Shown: positions 61,090-63,725 of the stretch, piece after piece
Layout: each line of letters begins with the position of its first letter
Numbering within the stretch: position 1 is the stretch's first letter
Assembly: GCA_024403235.1 (NCBI GenBank)
Contig: JAKSSF010000013.1
Span: forward strand, 1 to 63,725
Reading direction: 5' to 3'
Origin: Lachnospiraceae bacterium
Lineage (GTDB): Bacteria > Bacillota > Clostridia > Lachnospirales > Lachnospiraceae
Length of the DNA: 63,725 nucleotides
Made by a program: the position numbers and the translations under genes
The notes under the pieces: model-generated
Told to the model about the DNA's origin: nothing
Databases searched by the model: none
Seen by the model: only the letters and a program-made list of their open reading frames with translations

Positions 61090-62667
61090 ATGGAAAAAGA
61101 ATTGGTAATCGTACTTGACTTTGGTGGACAATATAATCAGTTGGTAGCAAGACGAGTTCGAGAATGCAATGTGTATTGCGAGATTTATTCTTATAAAATC
61201 AGTATTGATAAAATTAAAGAAATGAATCCTAAGGGAATTATTCTTACGGGTGGCCCTAATAGTTGTTATGAAGATGGTGCACCCACCTATTCCAAAGAAT
61301 TGTTTGAATTAGGTATTCCTGTATTAGGGTTGTGTTATGGCGCTCAGCTGATGCAGCATGTACTGGGTGGTACAGTGGAAAAGGCTCCTATACGAGAATA
61401 TGGAAAGACAGAAACCTTTATTGATGGTTCTAAGGATACATTGTTTGCAGGTGTAGAGGAGAAAACCATCGTATGGATGAGCCATTTTGATTACATTTCC
61501 AAGATTGCTCCCGGATTTGAAATTATTGCTCATACAGCGGATTGCCCTGTTGCAGCCGCTGCTTGGGAAGAAAAACAGTTGTATGCGATTCAGTTCCATC
61601 CGGAAGTACTGCATACCCTGCAGGGAAAAGAAATTCTCTTTAATTTTGTAAGAAATATTTGTCACACCTCCGGGGATTGGAAAATGGACTCCTTTGTAGA
61701 GAACACGATTAAAGAAGTAAGGGCAAAGGTCGGAGACGGTAAAGTTTTATTGGCCCTTTCCGGTGGGGTAGATTCTTCTGTATTGGCAGCACTGCTTGCA
61801 AAGGCTATTGGTCCTCAGTTGACTTGTGTGTTTGTAGACCATGGTCTGCTTCGTAAAAATGAAGGCGATGAAGTAGAAGGTGTATTTGGTCCTAATGGCG
61901 ATTTTGATATTAACTTTATTCGTGTAAATGCCCAGGAAAGATATTATAAAAAACTGGCCGGTGTGGAAGAACCGGAAAGCAAACGGAAGATTATTGGGGA
62001 AGAGTTTATTCGCGTATTCGAGGAAGAAGCAAAGAAAATCGGTGCAGTGGACTTCCTTGCACAAGGCACCATTTATCCTGATGTGGTGGAATCCGGTTTA
62101 GGTGGAGAGTCAGCTGTCATTAAATCCCATCACAATGTTGGTGGACTTCCGGATTATGTAGATTTTAAGGATATTGTGGAGCCCCTTAGAAATCTTTTCA
62201 AAGATGAGGTTCGTCAGGCCGGTCTTGAATTGGGATTGCCGGAATATCTGGTATATCGTCAGCCCTTCCCGGGTCCCGGACTTGGCATTCGAATCGTTGG
62301 GGAAGTTACCGCTGATAAGGTTCGTATTGTACAGGATGCAGACTGGATTTATAGAAGTGAAGTAGAGAAAGCGGCAAAAGAATATAAAGAAGCCAATGGC
62401 AAGGAAGCACCTTGGATGCCAAACCAGTATTTTGCAGCCCTATCTAATATGCGTTCCGTTGGAGTTATGGGAGACGAGCGTACCTACGATTATGCAGTGG
62501 TAGTTCGTGCAGTCCGTACCATTGACTTTATGACTGCGGAAGCTGCTGAGATTCCATTCCAGGTATTACAAACCGTTATGAGTCGTATCATCAACGAGGT
62601 AAAAGGTGTGAACCGCGTATTCTATGATTTGACAAGTAAACCGCCGGGAACGATTGAGATGGAATAA
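61090..62667 (+). CDS. guaA: GMP synthase (glutamine-hydrolysing)
   Basis: GuaA aminates XMP to GMP with glutamine and ATP. The 525-residue protein has a class I glutamine amidotransferase domain (nucleophile cysteine in VLGLCYGAQ, histidine in IQFHPEV), then the ATP-pyrophosphatase domain ([33 protein letters not shown]) and the C-terminal dimerisation domain ending [14 protein letters not shown] start it at ATG 61090 after AAAGGTGG; the longer frame runs through the promoter. The conserved 3' end of guaA is a known integration target for genomic islands, and island-type genes follow here. Confidence 0.96.
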   Translation: MEKELVIVLDFGGQYNQLVARRVRECNVYCEIYSYKISIDKIKEMNPKGIILTGGPNSCYEDGAPTYSKELFELGIPVLGLCYGAQLMQHVLGGTVEKAPIREYGKTETFIDGSKDTLFAGVEEKTIVWMSHFDYISKIAPGFEIIAHTADCPVAAAAWEEKQLYAIQFHPEVLHTLQGKEILFNFVRNICHTSGDWKMDSFVENTIKEVRAKVGDGKVLLALSGGVDSSVLAALLAKAIGPQLTCVFVDHGLLRKNEGDEVEGVFGPNGDFDINFIRVNAQERYYKKLAGVEEPESKRKIIGEEFIRVFEEEAKKIGAVDFLAQGTIYPDVVESGLGGESAVIKSHHNVGGLPDYVDFKDIVEPLRNLFKDEVRQAGLELGLPEYLVYRQPFPGPGLGIRIVGEVTADKVRIVQDADWIYRSEVEKAAKEYKEANGKEAPWMPNQYFAALSNMRSVGVMGDERTYDYAVVVRAVRTIDFMTAEAAEIPFQVLQTVMSRIINEVKGVNRVFYDLTSKPPGTIEME

Positions 62668-62714
62668 TAGCGAATCTTCAAAAAAGCCTTATTTTAAGCC
62701 ATTTTCTGAAGGTC

Positions 62715-62758
62715 GGAACGCTCCGTGATACTAAAATGATACTATAATCCGGAGTTCC
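62715..62758. other. Repeat-bearing hairpin just after guaA, possible element end
   Basis: GGAAC...CTCCG (62715-62725) pairs with CGGAGTTCC (62750-62758), and the loop holds two direct copies of TGATACTA (62726-62733 and 62737-62744). Such short repeats are common near recombination ends of integrative elements. It lies 47 bases after the guaA stop. Confidence 0.4.
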
Positions 62759-62772
62759 ATTATTATTTTTTT

Positions 62773-62838
62773 AGAGCATAAAAATGCCCTATGAGAAACG
62801 ACAATGTTTTTCATAGGGCTATTTTTGTGCTCTTTTTT
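62773..62838. terminator. Terminator between guaA and the Xre-type gene
   Basis: A long stem (AGAGCA and CCCTATGA arms at 62773-62794 paired with 62811-62833) is followed by TTTTTT; it can serve both convergent genes. Confidence 0.85.
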
Positions 62839-63358
62839 AATCTTCTCTGGTCAAGGCCTGGATCAGTGCATCGCTGAGCTCCTGGGAAGGAACCTTTGCC
62901 CAGATACGGGAAGTATCAAGTCGCGGATACTGATAACGCCATGCATCGTACTGCTCCTTTGTAATCTCGCCGGACTCAAGCTTGGCAGCAACCTCACGCC
63001 AGGAACAGAGCATTTTGTGCAGCTCCGCAGCGTCTTTGCCCTGACGGACATTCACACGCATGCAGATCTCTCCGTCAAGTTCCGTGACCTGAACACCATA
63101 GGTGTCTTCCAAGGTAAACAGGGTATGCATCAGTCCTATATAGGAGTCAATGTCCGGCACCTTCAGTGCATTAGGGCTTACATCGAGGATATTAGCCATG
63201 GCATCGACCAGGTCACTCTTTGGGACACGAGCCTCCGCTTCGTACTGAGCCAGACGGACATCAGAAGTCTTTCCCATGAAGCCAAGTGCTTCACCGAACT
63301 GTTTCTGAGTAAGTCCCTTCAGATTGCGGAAAAATTTGATGCGTTTACCGATTGCCAT
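62837..63358 (-). CDS. Xre-family regulator of an integrated element
   Basis: The 173-residue protein has an N-terminal Xre helix-turn-helix (~5-65; IGKRIKFFRNLKGLTQKQFGEALGF...VRLAQYEAEARVPK) and a C-terminal helical part with LESGEITKEQYDAWRYQYPRLD that I associate with regulators of Clostridial conjugative elements. It diverges from the gene starting at 63554, and three TTAAACAAA-type sites lie between them, the first overlapping its own leader. It is probably the element's maintenance repressor. Its GC content looks higher than that of the neighbouring chromosomal genes, consistent with acquisition. Confidence 0.78.
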   Translation of the reverse strand: MAIGKRIKFFRNLKGLTQKQFGEALGFMGKTSDVRLAQYEAEARVPKSDLVDAMANILDVSPNALKVPDIDSYIGLMHTLFTLEDTYGVQVTELDGEICMRVNVRQGKDAAELHKMLCSWREVAAKLESGEITKEQYDAWRYQYPRLDTSRIWAKVPSQELSDALIQALTRED

Positions 63359-63370
63359 GATATTGCCTCC

Positions 63371-63510
63371 TAAACAAATTTGTTGAACCTAGTATAGCAC
63401 GTGGAAATTCGGAACACAAGAGAAACTTAAACAAATTTATTTAGAAATTGCATGTGCAATCCATTGACTTAACTTAAAATGTATAGTATCATGATTAAGA
63501 CTTAAACAAA
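63371..63510. promoter_or_regulatory. Divergent control region with repeated operator-like sites
   Basis: TAAACAAAT or close variants occur at 63371, 63428 and 63503. The first is part of the perfect palindrome AACAAATTTGTT (63373-63384). TTGACT (63464-63469), 17 bases and TATCAT (63487-63492) form a promoter towards the right-hand gene, with the third site just downstream of the -10. Confidence 0.55.
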
Positions 63511-63553
63511 ATAAGTTAGTATCAAGAGTGAGACTCTGGAAAGGAGGTAGAAA

Positions 63554-63725
63554 ATGGCAGCAACTTTTATGGTACGAGCAGAAGAGATTGCGAGAGATCT
63601 GGACATTTCAAAGGCTTTAGCCTATCGGATGATCCATGATTGGAACGCAGAGTTAAGAGCAAAGGGTTACACCACCGTTCAGGGACGAGTGACCCGAAAG
63701 TATTATGAAGAGCAGATCTATGGTC
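63554..63725 (+). CDS. Small helix-turn-helix protein of an integrative element, 5' end only
   Basis: The first 57 residues are visible before the window ends: MAATFMVRAEEIARDLDISKA followed by a LAYRMIHDWNAELRAKGYTT segment and RVTRKYYEEQIYG. This is a helix-turn-helix of the excisionase/DNA-binding type found in conjugative transposons of Clostridia. A strong AAAGGAGG site lies upstream, behind a promoter with operator-like repeats. Together with the divergent Xre gene it marks the control region of an element continuing to the right. Confidence 0.65.
   Translation, partial: MAATFMVRAEEIARDLDISKALAYRMIHDWNAELRAKGYTTVQGRVTRKYYEEQIYG

Overview
The window looks like chromosomal DNA of a spore-forming, low-to-moderate GC, Gram-positive anaerobe of the class Clostridia, most likely a gut Lachnospiraceae-type organism. 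The reasons are the sporulation genes (spoIID, spoIIQ, sipL, spoIIID), a NatAB-type exporter with a fused CPBP protease, very large mucin-type surface proteins, a type B PyrD/PyrK pair, AGGAGG ribosome sites with frequent TTG/GTG starts, and the integrated-element genes at both edges. This is inference from gene content; no rRNA or tRNA gene was recognised in the window.

Layout. 1-2.6 kb: the 3' end of a RhuM-type island gene, a zinc-ribbon/TM2 membrane protein and a split chromate-type (CHR) transporter. 2.6-7.4 kb: a structured non-coding element, then an ABC exporter made of one ATPase and two NatB-like permeases, the second fused to an intramembrane CPBP protease. 7.6-20.4 kb: two giant surface proteins in tandem. 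They share N-terminal (discoidin-like) and C-terminal (conserved domain plus membrane anchor) parts but have different middles; the second carries an M60/enhancin-type metalloprotease with an HEIGH site. 20.4-24.9 kb: a degenerate CobL/CbiT-like protein divergent from a membrane diguanylate cyclase, then a DUF3990-type toxin candidate with an Xre-type partner behind a 34-bp palindrome. 25-30 kb: uvrB-uvrA with a LexA-like box and an unusual leader hairpin. 30-33.4 kb: an EF-hand-like protein, then spoIID-spoIIQ. 33.5-38.6 kb: glycerate kinase, then a 3.7-kb restriction-modification island (MmeI-like single-chain enzyme plus a nuclease remnant) between 56-bp direct repeats. 38.6-42.5 kb: a GH9-fold lipoprotein lacking its catalytic loop, ddl and murF. 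42.5-47 kb: plsC, a PrcB-domain lipoprotein, a cloverleaf-like inverted-repeat element and pyrC-pyrK-pyrD. 47-53.9 kb: sipL, ispE, a GntR regulator, a small membrane protein, murI, a DUF1934 protein, a membrane protein and an exported trigger-factor-like foldase. 53.9-60.9 kb: asnS, an NlpC/P60 hydrolase, trkA-trkH, spoIIID and a MerR regulator. 60.9 kb-end: guaA with a perfect-consensus promoter, followed immediately by what looks like one end of an integrated element.

Functional themes are cell-wall synthesis and remodelling (ddl, murF, murI, NlpC/P60, SpoIID/SpoIIQ), sporulation under sigma-E (good sigma-E-like promoters precede spoIID and spoIIID), host-mucus interaction (the 1922- and 2315-residue surface proteins), DNA repair under LexA, and accessory islands (RhuM, DUF3990 pair, MmeI-like R-M, post-guaA element). 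A recurring architectural trait is that hairpins, some of them terminator-like, sit on or next to the ribosome binding site of the following gene (uvrB, sipL, the DUF3990 gene, the GGDEF gene). The strongest candidates for something undescribed are the three orphan structured intergenic elements (2609-2760, 27001-27135, 43844-43972), the palindrome-controlled DUF3990/Xre pair, the engulfment pair SpoIID/SpoIIQ with altered catalytic residues, and the two end-matched giant surface proteins.
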